DNA of 64,000 bases. Source: Halomonas sp. M4R1S46 (GTDB lineage Bacteria > Pseudomonadota > Gammaproteobacteria > Pseudomonadales > Halomonadaceae). Each line of letters opens with the position of its first letter. Within the stretch, counting starts at the first letter, position 1. A program made the translations under genes and the position numbers. Positions 8,737 to 16,067 of this stretch are shown here, one piece after another. Under the pieces are notes generated by a model. The model ran no database searches, was not told the origin of the DNA, and worked only from the letters and a program-made list of their open reading frames with translations. The DNA lies in contig NZ_CP107008.1 in assembly GCF_025725685.1 (NCBI RefSeq), positions 1,364,001 through 1,428,000 of the forward strand, in the 5' to 3' direction.

Positions 8737-9287
8737 GCGCGGTGCTCCTTGAGGTCTTCCTCGGCTTGCCGGATGGCGGTTTCGATCTCTTCCGATTCAC
8801 TGTTCACGCCGCTGCGCATCTTGCGCCAGGCCATGGGCATGCTGAGCAGCTCACAGAGGATGAACAGCACCGCGCTGATCGGGATCACCGATTGGGTGAC
8901 ATCGAGCCCGATCCACGGCAGGGAAACCAGGCTGTCCCAGGCGAGGATCTCGAGGACGAAATGGCCGTAGTAGGCGATGACCAGGAAGAAGCCGATCACG
9001 ATGGCTTCCGAGAGGATGAACAAGGTGGTGCGAATGGGTGCCGGCGCGCGGCTGACCAGGCCGGGAAAGCCCATATGGGTTCGCTTGAGGGCGGCTAGGT
9101 TCGCTCCATAGAAACTCAACCATGCCAGGCCGATGGAGGCGACCTCGTCGTACCAGGAGAACGAGTTGCCGACCATGCGAAAGCCTACTGCGGCGATGAC
9201 GATGGTGGTCAACGCCAGCAGGAGGAAGACGGTCAGCACCTCCAACATCCGTTCCAGTAGCAGATTGACACGAGCCAGCAAGCTCAT
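8733..9287 (-). CDS. dctQ: TRAP transporter small permease (DctQ type)
   Basis: The 184-residue protein has four hydrophobic segments and the DctQ-family pattern (SWYDEVASIGLAWLSFYGAN, then KRTHMGF, the conserved region that faces the large permease). The ATG at 9287 (MSLLARVN) is chosen because AGGAGG stands at the right distance upstream; the longer frame to 9350 adds a non-membrane tail that runs back into the binding-protein spacer. It forms the membrane complex with the DctM protein encoded directly after it. Confidence 0.9.
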   Translation of the reverse strand: MSLLARVNLLLERMLEVLTVFLLLALTTIVIAAVGFRMVGNSFSWYDEVASIGLAWLSFYGANLAALKRTHMGFPGLVSRAPAPIRTTLFILSEAIVIGFFLVIAYYGHFVLEILAWDSLVSLPWIGLDVTQSVIPISAVLFILCELLSMPMAWRKMRSGVNSESEEIETAIRQAEEDLKEHRA

Positions 9288-9356
9288 GGCGTGGACCTCC
9301 TGCGATCTCGTGGAGAAGGGCGCCGTGACGGCGCCCGAATGGGATGACATCTCGCG

Positions 9357-10331
9357 TTACTCCTCGGCGAGTGCCATGGCGCGGTCGATCAGCGCCTGGC
9401 CGCCATCGACACGCTCGGCATAGGCCTCGTAGACGGGTGCGCTGGCCTCGACGAAGGCATCGCGGTCGACCTGGTTGATCTCCATGCCGGCTTCGCGCAT
9501 GGTGCCGATCAGGTTGTCGTCGAGTTCCGCGCCCTTGGTCAGGGCCCAGTCCTGAGTCTCGGCGGCGATCTCAGTGATGGCGGTACGGACCTCTTCGGGC
9601 AGTTTCGCCCAGCCGCCCTTGCCGGCAGTCAGCCAGATCGGCGAATAGACGTGGTTGGACTGTGACAGATAGTCCTGCACTTCCTGGAACTTGGCGCCGT
9701 TGATGTTGCTGAGGGGGTTCTCCTGACCGTCGACCACGCCGGTCTGCAGTGCCACGAACACCTCGGAGAAGGCCATCGGCGTGGGGTTGGCACCCCAGGT
9801 CTCGAACATCAGGGTGCGCCACTCGCTCTTCGGCGTGCGGATCTTCAGGCCCTCCAGGTCTTCCGGCGTTTCGATCGGGCGTTCGTTGTTGGTGATGTGG
9901 CGGAAGCCGTTCTCCCAGGTGGAAATGATGTTCAACCCTTGCTCGTCGGCGCTCTGGGCGAGGTCCTGCATGATGATCTCCTGGTCGAGGCGCTTGAGGT
10001 GCTCGCGGTCCTTGACCAGGAAGGGCATGTCGAAGAGGGCGAACCGGGAATCGATGGACGACATGATGGAGGAGATGGCGGCCAGGTCGACGGTGCCCAG
10101 GCGCAGCTTCTGGACCAGTTGCTGCTCGTTGCCGAGCTGGCCACTGTGGTAGTACTCCACCTGGTGGGCGTCGCCGAGGCGTTCCTGCAGGCGATCGCTG
10201 AACTCCTGGGCGGTCTGCCCCTGCAGGCTGTTGGGTGTGCCGCCGATCGCGAAGACGATCTTGTCCGCCTGGGCGTTCGCCGTGGCCACGGCGAGGGAGA
10301 GGGCGGAAAGACCGAGCAGCTTCTTGAGCAT
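9357..10331 (-). CDS. dctP: TRAP transporter substrate-binding protein (DctP type)
   Basis: The 324-residue protein begins with a Sec signal peptide (MLKKLLGLSALSLAVATANA, cleavage probably before QAD). It contains the DctP hallmarks: a helix with LKIRTPKSEWRTLMFETWG bearing the carboxylate-clamping Arg, NPTPMAFSEVFVALQTGVVDGQENP, and the hinge region. It binds an acidic ligand in the periplasm and delivers it to DctQM. It is the first gene of the minus-strand operon that ends with the semialdehyde dehydrogenase. The promoter should lie in the 216-bp gap shared with the divergent GntR gene. AAGGAG precedes the ATG. Confidence 0.92.
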   Translation of the reverse strand: MLKKLLGLSALSLAVATANAQADKIVFAIGGTPNSLQGQTAQEFSDRLQERLGDAHQVEYYHSGQLGNEQQLVQKLRLGTVDLAAISSIMSSIDSRFALFDMPFLVKDREHLKRLDQEIIMQDLAQSADEQGLNIISTWENGFRHITNNERPIETPEDLEGLKIRTPKSEWRTLMFETWGANPTPMAFSEVFVALQTGVVDGQENPLSNINGAKFQEVQDYLSQSNHVYSPIWLTAGKGGWAKLPEEVRTAITEIAAETQDWALTKGAELDDNLIGTMREAGMEINQVDRDAFVEASAPVYEAYAERVDGGQALIDRAMALAEE

Positions 10332-10500
10332 GATGCACTCCTTGTTGTAATCGATGGTGGCTTACTGGTCTGGTGGTTGGCTGACCATACCAGTAGGGTC
10401 AGAAGTTAGTTGCCCGCGTGATATTCCGTCAAGGGAAAACCCTGTATATGCGACTTTTGTCGTAACGAATGGATGGGGTGTCTAGCGCCTGCGGCCTTCC

Positions 10501-10519
10501 TGGTCTAAGGTATAGACCA
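10501..10519. promoter_or_regulatory. GntR-type palindromic operator upstream of the GntR gene
   Basis: TGGTCTA, five bases, then TAGACCA forms a perfect 7-bp inverted repeat 28 bp before the GntR start codon. The TGGT...ACCA shape is usual for FadR/FCD-type GntR regulators. A weaker related half-palindrome, TGGTTGGCTGACCA, is at 10374-10387 near the divergent dctP promoter, so both divergent units may be controlled. This is inferred from symmetry and position. Confidence 0.65.
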
Positions 10520-10547
10520 GTCACGCTAGAGCTAGAGGAATGGCGCC

Positions 10548-11276
10548 ATGGACAATCCGGCATTCGCCTTCGAGAAGACACTCAAGAATCGCACCAAGAA
10601 GGACATCCTGGCCGACAAGCTGATCGAGATGATCCTCACTGGCCTGCTGCGGGACGGGGACGAACTGCCCAGTGAACGCGAACTGGCCCAGCTGTTCGGC
10701 GTCAGCCGGGAGACCGTGCGCGGCGCCCTGTCGCAGCTTGCTGCCTATGGCCTGATCAGTGTTTCCCATGGCAGCAAGACGCGCATCCGTGCCGACGACG
10801 AGGCGCTGAGCCGCTTTCGTGCCGCGCACCCGGAAAGCCCCACCCCCGAGATGAACCGTTTCGACGTGGACAGCGTGTTCGAGAGCCGCATCGTGGTGGA
10901 AGCCGCCATCGCCCGGCGGGCCGCCATCAACATCGATGCCAAGGGAATCGATGACCTGGAACGCCTGCTCGAAGCGCAGAGCCGGTTATTCGACTCGCCG
11001 GTGCACTTCCAGCTCTCCGACCAGAACTTCCACAAGCTGATCTCCGAGTACGCCAATAACGAGATCCTGCTGCGCTATGCGGAGGAACTGTATGCCTTCG
11101 GGCTCAACATTCGTCGCCAGGTGATGGTCGAGGCCGGGGCCATCGAGCGCAGCTACCGGGAGCATCGTCACATCGTGGATGCCCTGCGGCGCGGCGACCC
11201 CGACGCCGCCGAGCGCGCGATGCTGGCGCATCTCGACAGCGTCTATCGCACCACCAGGGAAAAGATCACCGGCTAA
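10548..11276 (+). CDS. GntR-family regulator, FadR/FCD subfamily
   Basis: The 242-residue protein has an N-terminal winged helix (residues about 18-82; DELPSERELAQLFGVSRETV is the recognition helix region) and a C-terminal all-helical FCD ligand-binding domain. The FCD domain has the metal-site pattern of D..., H (QNFHKLISEYANN) and H (YREHRHIVDALRRGD). Regulators of this class repress transport and catabolic operons for organic acids and release DNA on binding a pathway acid. It is divergent from the TRAP/sugar-acid operon and is its likely regulator. Its stop overlaps the convergent amidase gene by 4 bp. Confidence 0.88.
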   Translation: MDNPAFAFEKTLKNRTKKDILADKLIEMILTGLLRDGDELPSERELAQLFGVSRETVRGALSQLAAYGLISVSHGSKTRIRADDEALSRFRAAHPESPTPEMNRFDVDSVFESRIVVEAAIARRAAINIDAKGIDDLERLLEAQSRLFDSPVHFQLSDQNFHKLISEYANNEILLRYAEELYAFGLNIRRQVMVEAGAIERSYREHRHIVDALRRGDPDAAERAMLAHLDSVYRTTREKITG

Positions 11277-12181
11277 GGCGGATCTCGTTCACCCTCGAGG
11301 TCGGCGGAAGTCTTGTCCAACTGCTCGAGCGCTTCGGGCCGGTACTGCTCGAGCAGCGCCCAGAGCCGCGCGGCGGTGTCGAGATCCGGTTCGCCGCGAT
11401 AGTCGGCGGGCCGGTAGCGCATCTGGAAGGCACGCAGCGCCCCGCGGGTCTCGGCATCCAGGCTGCCGCCGGGCGTCACCGCATAGCCCCAGGCCGCCAG
11501 TGCCCGTTGCAGGGTGGCCAGGGACGGGGGACGGTCGGCCAGCGCCCGGCGATGACGGGCGACGCGGGCCGCGTCCGGCCAGGTGCCGATGCCGGCGGCG
11601 AAGAGCCGGCGCCAGGGAAAGGCGGGGCCCGGGTCGATCTTGCGGGTGGGGGCGATCTCGGCGTGGGACAGGATATCGGTGGCGGCGATGTCGTGGCGGG
11701 CGATCAGGTCGCGCAGCAGCGGGATCAGCGCCGCGATCTGGGCGTCGGGGAAGGGCGCCCAGCGGACCGGCTCGCCGGCCTCGAGCGCGGCGAAGGAGCG
11801 GTCGGGCCCGGGGTTGACGATCTCGATGCCGATCGAGGTGTCGTTGAGGTGACGGCGGCCCGCCCAGGCGCTGGCGCCGGCATGCCAGGCGCGCCGCGAC
11901 TCCTCCACCAGCCGGTAGACCAGCGGCTCTCCGCGGTGATGGCGGGCCGGCCGGGGCAGCAGGTAGTGGGCGCTGACCCGCGGGCCGGTCAGGATGGCCA
12001 GGGACTCGGCCTCGTCGGCGTCGGTGTAGTGCAGGATCAGGTGGTGCACGCGGCTGGAGTGCGACGAGGCCGGATGGCGGGTGTCGACCGCGTAGCCGGC
12101 CTGGGGGGTGATGCCCCCCTGGCGAGTACAGCCGCCCATCGCCAGGCCCAGCAGCAGCACGACCAGCAGGCGCGCGGGCAT
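11273..12181 (-). CDS. amiD: N-acetylmuramoyl-L-alanine amidase, AmiD-like lipoprotein
   Basis: The 302-residue protein starts with a lipoprotein signal (hydrophobic run to LAMGGC, lipid-anchoring Cys). An amidase_2 (AmpD-type) domain follows, with zinc ligands in HHLILHYTDAD, NDTSIGIEIVNPG and DILSHAEIAPTRKIDPGP. A peptidoglycan-binding domain lies near residues 220-290 (SLATLQRALAAWGYAV, GALRAFQMRYRP). It should cleave the amide bond between muramic acid and the stem peptide at the outer membrane inner face, as AmiD does in E. coli. It follows the DUF3307 gene by only 4 bases, so it is probably co-transcribed. GGGGAGG precedes the ATG. Confidence 0.88.
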   Translation of the reverse strand: MPARLLVVLLLGLAMGGCTRQGGITPQAGYAVDTRHPASSHSSRVHHLILHYTDADEAESLAILTGPRVSAHYLLPRPARHHRGEPLVYRLVEESRRAWHAGASAWAGRRHLNDTSIGIEIVNPGPDRSFAALEAGEPVRWAPFPDAQIAALIPLLRDLIARHDIAATDILSHAEIAPTRKIDPGPAFPWRRLFAAGIGTWPDAARVARHRRALADRPPSLATLQRALAAWGYAVTPGGSLDAETRGALRAFQMRYRPADYRGEPDLDTAARLWALLEQYRPEALEQLDKTSADLEGERDPP

Positions 12182-12185
12182 GGCG

Positions 12186-12929
12186 TCAGCCTCCCCAGGG
12201 CGTGGAGCGCACCAGCAGGCCGAGGGCCAGGGTGGCCGACACGCTGAGCAGGGTGCCCAGCAGCACGTACTCGGTGAGCTTGCGGTCGCGACGCTCGCGG
12301 AGGTCGCCGAAGCGCAGCACCGACTTGGCCGTCAGCAGGAAGCCCACGGCGGTCAGCTCGTCCAGCAGCACCAGGGTCAGCACCAGGAAGCGCTCGAGCA
12401 TGCCGATGCGGGCCCCGGCCGCGACCAGGGTGCCGGGGTCGGTGACCTCGTCGCTCCAGGGACGCATGGCCAGGGCGATGGCGATGGCCATCGGCCGGGT
12501 CACCAGCAGGTAGGCGCCGGCCAGGGTCAGCGTCTGCGGGCTGGCCAGCCAGGCCGCGACCTCGGCCAGCGGCCGCAGGCTGCCCAGCCAGGCGAGCCAC
12601 AGCCCGAGCAGCACCGCCAGGTGCAGCAGCTGGTCGAGCAGGAACCAGCGCAGCCGACGCGGGTCCAGGTGCGCCTTGCCCAGGTCGATCAGCGCATGGC
12701 TGGTGGCCACCAGCAGGGTGCCGGCCAGGGCGATGCCCGGCGCGCTCCCGGCGATGCCGAGCACCAGCAGCACCAGCAGGCCATGCAGCCCGGCGTGCAG
12801 GTAGAGGGCCCGCGAGCGTCGCTTGTGGCGCTGTCGCGAGTCGACCCAGCGTCGCGGCTGGAGCAGGAAGTCGCCGCTCAGGTGGGCCAGCAGCAGGCCG
12901 AGCAGGGTCGCCAGTTGCGGGGCGGTCAT
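12186..12929 (-). CDS. DUF3307 membrane protein
   Basis: The 247-residue protein has about 5-6 hydrophobic segments and the DUF3307 signature at the N-terminus (LAHLSGDFLLQPRRWVDSR, then LHAGLHGLLVLLVLG and SHALIDLGKAHL). The function of the family is not established. Its start codon overlaps the stop of the SatD-like gene (ATGA at 12926-12929), so the two are translationally coupled. This pairing of a membrane protein with a SatD-like HTH protein is worth noting. Confidence 0.8.
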   Translation of the reverse strand: MTAPQLATLLGLLLAHLSGDFLLQPRRWVDSRQRHKRRSRALYLHAGLHGLLVLLVLGIAGSAPGIALAGTLLVATSHALIDLGKAHLDPRRLRWFLLDQLLHLAVLLGLWLAWLGSLRPLAEVAAWLASPQTLTLAGAYLLVTRPMAIAIALAMRPWSDEVTDPGTLVAAGARIGMLERFLVLTLVLLDELTAVGFLLTAKSVLRFGDLRERRDRKLTEYVLLGTLLSVSATLALGLLVRSTPWGG

Positions 12930-13570
12930 GGGGCAGGGCCCTCCGTGGCCAGGCGGTGTCGGAAGAAGTCCAGGGTGTCGGCCAGCAGCGCCCAGCGGGC
13001 GGTGCGCAGGCGCTTGTGCACGCTGGGCTGGCGGATGCCCAGACGCTCGGCCATGGCCTGCTGGGATTCATCATGCCACAGGCTCAGGCAGGCGATCTCG
13101 GCGGAGTAGCGAGACCAGCCATCGACCAGCTCGTCGACATAGCGGACCAGCAGGGCCAGCGCCGCGTCCCGGGGCGCGCCGGGGCGGGTCAGGGCCAGGT
13201 GCGCCGCCCCCTCGGCCAGGGCATCCAGGGCCCGGCCGGAGGCCACGAACACCGGTCCGTCGGCGGAGGCCAGGGCGCGGTCGGCCTGCCAGTCGTCGCT
13301 GCCCACGGCCATCGCGACCCGGGCATCCCAGCGCCGCTCGTCGGAGTGCATGATCAGCGCGGCGCGCAGGGCCACGGCGGCATCCAGGGCCGCGCCGGCC
13401 GCGGGCAGAGCCAGCTGGAAGCCATCCCCCCGGTAGCGCTCGAAGCGGCCGCCGTAATGCTCGGCCAGGCGGCCCAGGGTGGCATCGAGCACCCGGTAGA
13501 GGGCCGGGGTGTCGGCGATCCGGCGCGACGCGATGACGTCGCCGGTCAGCACGGCGATGGGCTGCCTCAT
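12926..13570 (-). CDS. SatD-family protein with C-terminal helix-turn-helix
   Basis: The 214-residue protein starts with the SatD pattern (PIAVLTGDVIASRRIADTPA, then RFERYRGDGFQLAL). This looks like a degenerate nucleotide-cyclase-like fold. The last third holds a sigma-region-4/HTH-like segment (SQQAMAERLGIRQPSVHKRL) that could bind DNA. The molecular function of SatD proteins is not known to me; the family was named from an acid-tolerance operon in streptococci. It is the first gene of a minus-strand unit with DUF3307 and AmiD. The AT-rich palindrome at 13619-13666 lies about 50 bp upstream of its ATG and may be its own binding site. Confidence 0.72.
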   Translation of the reverse strand: MRQPIAVLTGDVIASRRIADTPALYRVLDATLGRLAEHYGGRFERYRGDGFQLALPAAGAALDAAVALRAALIMHSDERRWDARVAMAVGSDDWQADRALASADGPVFVASGRALDALAEGAAHLALTRPGAPRDAALALLVRYVDELVDGWSRYSAEIACLSLWHDESQQAMAERLGIRQPSVHKRLRTARWALLADTLDFFRHRLATEGPAP

Positions 13571-13618
13571 GGGGCGCTCTCCGGTCGGTGATCTTGGCTC
13601 AATTATAACTATAAATGG

Positions 13619-13666
13619 CTATTTTTCTATTTTATAGCCCAAATAGGCTATAAAATAGAAAAATAG
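13619..13666. repeat. Perfect 21-bp AT-rich inverted repeat upstream of the satD-like gene
   Basis: The arms 13619-13639 and 13646-13666 are exact reverse complements with a 6-base centre (CAAATA). The left arm reads CTATTTTTCTATTTTA followed by TAGCC. Inside and around it the hexamer GGCTAT/ATAGCC recurs (13617-13622, 13634-13639, 13646-13651, 13675-13680), giving nested palindromes. It lies between the DUF72 stop (13773) and the SatD start (13570) on the minus strand, so it could be a terminator or a multi-site operator. There is no adjacent G+C-rich stem, which makes an operator more likely. Confidence 0.85.
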
Positions 13667-13772
13667 ATAGTAAGGGCTATATCGATCGGCGTGCCAGCTC
13701 GCGCATGGCGTCCTCCCGTCCGGCCGGCATCAGGGGGAAATGCGGCCGCCCCCGGAGCATGCCGGGATCGGA

Positions 13773-14510
13773 CTAGTCCGGCGAGCGGTGGTCGAGGTAG
13801 CGACGCAGCTGGCGGGCGTTGGCCACGGCGTGCCCGGCGGCGTCGTTGTTGAAGTAGGCGTAGACGTCCGTGCCGCCGTCGAGCAGGGCGCGGAGCCGCC
13901 TGGCCTGGGCCGTGAGGTACTGGGGTGAATAGCCTCCCCCCTCGGGGGCGCCATGGTAGCGCAGGTAGGTCCAGTCGGCGGTCAGGCGCCGGGGATGATC
14001 GACCAGGCCGTCGTGCCAGCACAGGGCCGCGTGATGCGCTTCCAGTACCCGATAGACCGCCTCGCACCACCAGGAGGCGTCGCGGACCTCGATCGCCCAG
14101 CGATAGCCGGGCGGTGCCGCCGCCAGGAAGGCCGCGAGCCGTCCGGCATCGACTCGCCAGTGCCCCGGCAGCTGGACCAGGATCGGCCCGAGCCGGTCGC
14201 CCAGCAGGTCCACCCGTTCCAGGAAGTGGCCGATGGTCGCCTCCGGCTCCTTGAGCTTCTTCATGTGGCTGCCGTAGCGGCTGAACTTGACCGCATAGCG
14301 AAACCCCGCCGGTACGCTGTCGCGCCAGGTGCGGAAGGTGGCCTCGCCGGGCAGCCGGTAGAAGGTGTTGTTGATCTCCACACTCGCGAAGTGGGCGGCG
14401 TAGTGGGCGAGCCACTGGCGCCTGGACAGCCCCTCGGGGTAGAAGACGCCACGCCAGTGGTCGTACTGGTAGCCCGAGGTGCCGATCTGCGCGCGTCCCG
14501 ATTGCCTCAT
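13773..14510 (-). CDS. DUF72 family protein (YecE-like)
   Basis: The 245-residue protein has the DUF72 pattern: IGTSGYQYDHWRGVFYPEGL, then NNTFYRLP, FRYAVKFSRYGSHMKKL, the barrel strand WAIEVRDASWW, and the C-terminal VYAYFNNDAAGHAVANARQL. The fold is a TIM barrel; the biochemical role is not established. The ATG at 14510 has GGGAG 5 bases upstream. The gene stands apart from its neighbours (105 bp from the upstream reductase gene). Confidence 0.85.
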   Translation of the reverse strand: MRQSGRAQIGTSGYQYDHWRGVFYPEGLSRRQWLAHYAAHFASVEINNTFYRLPGEATFRTWRDSVPAGFRYAVKFSRYGSHMKKLKEPEATIGHFLERVDLLGDRLGPILVQLPGHWRVDAGRLAAFLAAAPPGYRWAIEVRDASWWCEAVYRVLEAHHAALCWHDGLVDHPRRLTADWTYLRYHGAPEGGGYSPQYLTAQARRLRALLDGGTDVYAYFNNDAAGHAVANARQLRRYLDHRSPD

Positions 14511-14615
14511 GCCGCTCCCCCGCGCCCTCGCCGGGTGGACGGGAAGAGGAGGGCGCAGGGGAAGGATGGCCCGGAACGCCCCGTGTCGCCAGGCGGCGGC
14601 CGCCCGGGCGTGCCC

Positions 14616-15494
14616 TCAGGGCTTGCGGTAGGCCTCGACCAGGCTCGCCGGGTCCGCGTCGGCGTGGCCGCGGCCGGCATGGCCGCGCATCAGCTGGGCG
14701 GCCAGGGCGCTCATCGGGGTGGCGCTGGTGACCCGCCCGCTCTGGGCCACGGCCATGTCCAGGTCCTTGAGCAGGGTGCGCAGGTGCCAGGGGGGCGCGA
14801 CGAAGTCGCTGGCGGCCATGCGCGGGGTGAGGATGCGAAAGGGTGTGGAGTCGGCGAAGCCGCCGGCGAGCGCCTCGGTGAGCCGGTGGGCGTCGACCCC
14901 GCTGGCCTCGGCGAGGGCCACCATCTCGGCGATCACCGCCGCCTGGCAGCCGACGATCATCTGGTTGCACACCTTGGTCACCTGGCCGCTGCCCACCGGC
15001 CCCATATGGGTCACCCGGGCCGCCAGGGGGCCGAGCAAAGGCCGCACGGCCTCGACATCCTCGGCGGCACCGCCGCACATGATGGCCAGCTCCCCGGCCT
15101 CGGCGCCGGCCACGCCGCCGGAGACCGGGGCATCCACCCAGGGCACGCCGGGGTCGGCCGCCAGGCGAGCGGCGAAGCGACGGGTGGCCTCGGGGTCGCT
15201 GCTGGAGAGGTCGACCAGCCGCTGGCCGGCGCGGGCATGGGCCGCCACACCGTCCTCGCCGAACACCACCGCCTCGACGACCGCGGTGTTGGCCAGGCAC
15301 AAGAGGATCACGTCCGCGTCGGCCACCAGTTCGCCGATCGAGCCGGCCACCCGGGCGCCGGCCGCGGCCACTCCCGCGGTCTTGTCCGGGGAGCGGTTCC
15401 ACACGCAGACGTCGAAGCCGGCGGCCAGCAGGCGGCGGGTCATGGGGTCGCCCATCAGGCCGATGCCGATGAAGCCGAGGCGGGGGTGGGTCAT
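14616..15494 (-). CDS. NAD(P)-dependent beta-hydroxyacid dehydrogenase (3-hydroxyisobutyrate dehydrogenase/GarR family)
   Basis: The 292-residue protein has the N-terminal Rossmann motif GFIGIGLMGDPM, the substrate motif VDAPVSGGVAGAEAGELAIM, and GSGQVTKVCNQMIVG with the catalytic Lys. The C-terminal helical domain has PFRILTPRMAASDF. Family members reversibly oxidise 3-hydroxyisobutyrate, tartronate semialdehyde or similar beta-hydroxy acids; which one applies here is not clear. The ATG at 15494 (MTHPR) is preferred over the upstream one because GGAG precedes it at the usual distance. A 10-bp inverted repeat at 15532-15556 is probably its operator. Confidence 0.85.
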   Translation of the reverse strand: MTHPRLGFIGIGLMGDPMTRRLLAAGFDVCVWNRSPDKTAGVAAAGARVAGSIGELVADADVILLCLANTAVVEAVVFGEDGVAAHARAGQRLVDLSSSDPEATRRFAARLAADPGVPWVDAPVSGGVAGAEAGELAIMCGGAAEDVEAVRPLLGPLAARVTHMGPVGSGQVTKVCNQMIVGCQAAVIAEMVALAEASGVDAHRLTEALAGGFADSTPFRILTPRMAASDFVAPPWHLRTLLKDLDMAVAQSGRVTSATPMSALAAQLMRGHAGRGHADADPASLVEAYRKP

Positions 15495-15531
15495 GGGGTC
15501 TCTCCGCAGGGTCGGGGAAGCCCACAGCATG

Positions 15532-15556
15532 CTTGATGGAAGGGATTTCCATCAAG
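15532..15556. promoter_or_regulatory. Perfect inverted repeat upstream of the HIBADH-family gene
   Basis: CTTGATGGAA at 15532-15541 and TTCCATCAAG at 15547-15556 are exact reverse complements around GGGAT. The centre is about 50 bp upstream of the ATG at 15494, where a repressor or activator would be expected to bind. No dedicated regulator gene is adjacent. Confidence 0.55.
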
Positions 15557-15708
15557 TCTGGCCGACGCTCGAGGCCCCGCCATGATGCAGGGCGGCATCC
15601 GTGGGGATCGCGATGGTGCGGGGATCGCCGCCGGCGCGGGGCGACAGCTCACCGGGATACCATCAGGAATGTCTTAACTAGCTGATATTGAATGAAAGCC
15701 GTGGAAAG

Positions 15709-15724
15709 TGGCACGACGCTTGTA
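15709..15724 (+). promoter_or_regulatory. Sigma-54-like (-24/-12) promoter candidate
   Basis: TGGCACGACGCTTGTA agrees with the consensus TGGCACG-N4-TTGCA except that the -12 GC is GT. The expected transcription start is near 15735, directly ahead of the structured, terminator-ended segment 15761-15884. The changed -12 base weakens the call. Confidence 0.45.
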
Positions 15725-15734
15725 AGGAAATAGG

Positions 15735-15884
15735 CAAGAGGTGGCCGACAACACGGGGAAGGTGGCACGCGCCGCTGGTTCCCCCGCCGGTCACCGGGTC
15801 GTCCGGCGTGGTACCACTGCACGGCGGACGACGTCACCAGTGAGCTGGCGTGCTCCACCTGGCCTCCTTCGGGAGGCCTTTTTT
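15735..15884 (+). ncRNA. Candidate structured small RNA, about 150 nt
   Basis: The segment folds as a long closed structure ending in an intrinsic terminator. GGTGG and CACGC (15761-15770) can pair with GCGTG and CCACC (15848-15859). CTGGT (15775-15779) pairs with ACCAG (15836-15840). An inner 13-bp stem with one mismatch joins 15798-15810 to 15820-15832 with a 9-base loop. No convincing protein is encoded in either strand. A sigma-54-like promoter sits at 15709-15724. I do not recognise a known RNA family. The alternative is a leader or terminator of a lost gene, since the surrounding DNA is decayed. Confidence 0.5.
15861..15884 (+). terminator. Intrinsic terminator
   Basis: GGCCTCC (15861-15867), a TTCG loop and GGAGGCC (15872-15878) are followed by six T residues. 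This is a textbook rho-independent terminator on the plus strand. No plus-strand protein gene precedes it, which points to the small RNA. Confidence 0.9.
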
Positions 15885-15992
15885 ATATCGCCAGTGATGT
15901 CCTCCGGGCGACCCGCCGTGGCCCGCCTGACTGGACGTCATCGGCGCCATCGCCTAGCGTGAACGTTCCCCCTCCTCGCGAAGCCCTCCTAT

Positions 15993-16067
15993 TCCCTGGC
16001 CCACTGGATGACCTTCCTCTCCACGGCGGTCCTGCTGAACCTGTCTCCGGGGCCCGACATGGCCTTT
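15993..16067 (+). pseudogene. N-terminal remnant of a LysE/RhtB-family exporter
   Basis: The plus strand encodes SLAHWMTFLSTAVLLNLSPG followed by PDMAF. This is the conserved first membrane segment and LSPGPD motif of LysE-family amino-acid exporters. Similarity stops abruptly at about 16067, where transposase-like sequence on the other strand begins. Only about 25 residues of roughly 200 remain, so it is a dead fragment, probably cut by an insertion. Confidence 0.7.
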
